Assembly (NCBI GenBank): GCA_017381835.1
Contig: JAFOBK010000227.1
Span: 1-6,753, forward strand
Origin: Oscillospiraceae bacterium
GTDB lineage: Bacteria; Bacillota_A; Clostridia; Oscillospirales; Oscillospiraceae
DNA length: 6,753 nucleotides
Direction of reading: 5' to 3'
Part shown: piece after piece, positions 6,065 to 6,753 of the stretch
Layout: each line of letters opens with the position of its first letter
Position numbering within the stretch: the stretch's first letter is position 1
Translations under genes and position numbers: made by a program
The notes under the pieces: model-generated
What the model was told of the DNA's origin: nothing
The model's database searches: none
The model's input: the letters and a program-made list of their open reading frames with translations, nothing else

Positions 6065-6753
6065 ATGAAAAATTTGAAGAAGTTGTTTGCAGTGTGTCTG
6101 GCACTGGTTATGCTGCTTTCCTGTGTTCCCGCTGCCTTTGCCGCCGAGGTGGACGATGCCACCATCGACATGGATGCCGAGTGTTCTCTGACCATCTGGA
6201 AGTACGATTTTACCAATGCCCGCAAGGACGGTGTTTGGGATGATGACAGCTTTATTTCTACTGGCTGGCGTGAGCCTTATGTTGAGGAAGTCCTGGGCGA
6301 AGCTGTCCGGGTGGGCGATGCCAACGGTGAGATCGACAACCCCCTGGGCAATGGTCAAAATTCCAATGGTTACGCGCAGAAAGGCATTGAGTTCACCATC
6401 CTGCGTGTAGCCGATTTTGTCACCTACTCTGAGCCTGCCAATGACGAGCATCCCGAGTATGAGCTGATCGAGCTGCTGTATGGCTTTGATTCCGTGGAAG
6501 CTGCTGACCTGCTGGCAGCTATCGGTCTGGCAGATGGCGCAGGCCGTGCTGAGTATGCCGATTCTCTGAATAACCAGTTGATGCCCGTAAGCGAGGAAGC
6601 CGCAGCCATCGAAAGCACCATCTACTACTATACCTCCGACACTCTGAACAAGGCGCTGTACGATTCCCTGTCTGCCAATGCTACCGCTGTCAAGGACGCT
6701 CTGGAAGCCTATGTAAAGGCAAATCAGAACTCCATTGTTATGGCAAAGACCAA
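6065..6753 (+). CDS. Probable major pilin, isopeptide-forming fimbrial protein (3' end outside the window)
   Basis: The frame is open from the ATG at 6065 to the window end, giving the first 229 residues. A signal peptide starts MKNLKKLF and has a likely cut at AFA|A or one residue later (26-27). The mature protein opens with a strand ending in a candidate isopeptide Lys (SLTIWKYD, K46). A KDGVWDDD segment follows, then GIEFTILRV (107-115), the usual K...G-x-E-F pairing of SpaH/EbpB-type shaft pilins. Residues about 135-225 are helix-prone and Ala/Leu-rich (LLAAIGL, TSDTLNKAL, KDALEAYVKAN), as in the N-terminal domain of this pilin type in gut Clostridia. The YPK pilin motif, E-box and LPXTG signal would lie further downstream and cannot be checked. 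Shaft pilins are polymerised by a class C-type sortase, whose gene should be close. The gene follows the adhesin by 113 nt across a terminator, and I see no convincing promoter of its own. Confidence 0.8.
   Translation, partial: MKNLKKLFAVCLALVMLLSCVPAAFAAEVDDATIDMDAECSLTIWKYDFTNARKDGVWDDDSFISTGWREPYVEEVLGEAVRVGDANGEIDNPLGNGQNSNGYAQKGIEFTILRVADFVTYSEPANDEHPEYELIELLYGFDSVEAADLLAAIGLADGAGRAEYADSLNNQLMPVSEEAAAIESTIYYYTSDTLNKALYDSLSANATAVKDALEAYVKANQNSIVMAKT

Larger units (their letters stand above)
1..6753. mobile_element. Internal segment of a probable integrative and conjugative element
   Basis: The VirB4-type ATPase at the left end is a core part of a type IV secretion mating channel, and its sequence style (Y-Y-G-x-N before the Walker A, then an IIIIDSDREYG stretch) is that of the Tn1549-like ICEs common in Clostridia. 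Surface adhesins with CnaB domains and sortase signals are known as passengers in such elements, for example the collagen-binding-like proteins in conjugative transposons of Clostridioides difficile. No integrase, relaxase, attachment site or element end is visible, so the limits are unknown. The same genes could also sit in a decayed or plasmid-borne transfer region. The call is an inference from one core gene plus its neighbours. Confidence 0.5.

Noticed and set aside
6065..6145. LLSC in the pilin signal peptide, and AVSC in the adhesin signal peptide, as lipoboxes
   Set aside because: The residue after each Cys is a Val/Leu followed by Pro, the residues before it fit poorly, and a clear AFA signal-peptidase I site follows in both proteins. 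Both proteins look wall-anchored rather than lipidated.

Overview
The window looks like part of an integrative and conjugative element (ICE) of a gut-type Clostridia bacterium (Oscillospiraceae/Ruminococcaceae-like). This rests on four things: a VirB4-type conjugation ATPase resembling those of Tn1549-like elements, Gram-positive Shine-Dalgarno sites, a sortase-anchored surface protein, and moderately GC-rich coding sequence. The taxonomic call is an inference; no rRNA or other marker is present. All genes read on the + strand.

Layout. (1) 1-1112 is the C-terminal, ATP-binding part of the VirB4-like ATPase, whose start lies upstream of the window. (2) 1111-1172 holds two near-identical 25-bp palindromes in tandem, followed by a good sigma-A-type promoter (1195-1223). 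(3) 1256-1948 encodes a lipoprotein with a long Thr/Glu/Pro stalk and a small Cys/His-rich C-terminal domain. (4) 1962-1997 is a strong hairpin lying only 11 nt before the ribosome-binding site of the next gene. (5) 2025-5951 encodes a 1308-residue, cell-wall-anchored adhesin: TTG start, signal peptide, acidic stalk, an unrecognised N-terminal head, seven CnaB/SpaA-type domains, and an IPETG sorting signal. (6) 5987-6015 is a third, perfect copy of the palindrome with a U-tract, acting as a probable terminator. (7) 6065 to the window end is the N-terminal part of a second secreted protein, probably a major (shaft) pilin of the SpaH/EbpB-like, isopeptide-forming fimbrial type.

How it fits together. 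VirB4 powers DNA transfer through the mating channel. The other three genes encode envelope proteins that could let a donor cell contact a recipient or a host surface: a membrane-tethered lipoprotein, a sortase-anchored multi-domain adhesin and a pilin. Lipoprotein and adhesin look like one transcription unit separated by an attenuator-like hairpin. That unit is bracketed by copies of the same palindrome. No sortase gene is visible; one would be expected nearby, most likely downstream. The most unusual points are the repeated palindrome, the hairpin in the adhesin leader, the TTG start, the Glu-to-Gln change in the fifth CnaB domain and the unassigned adhesin head.
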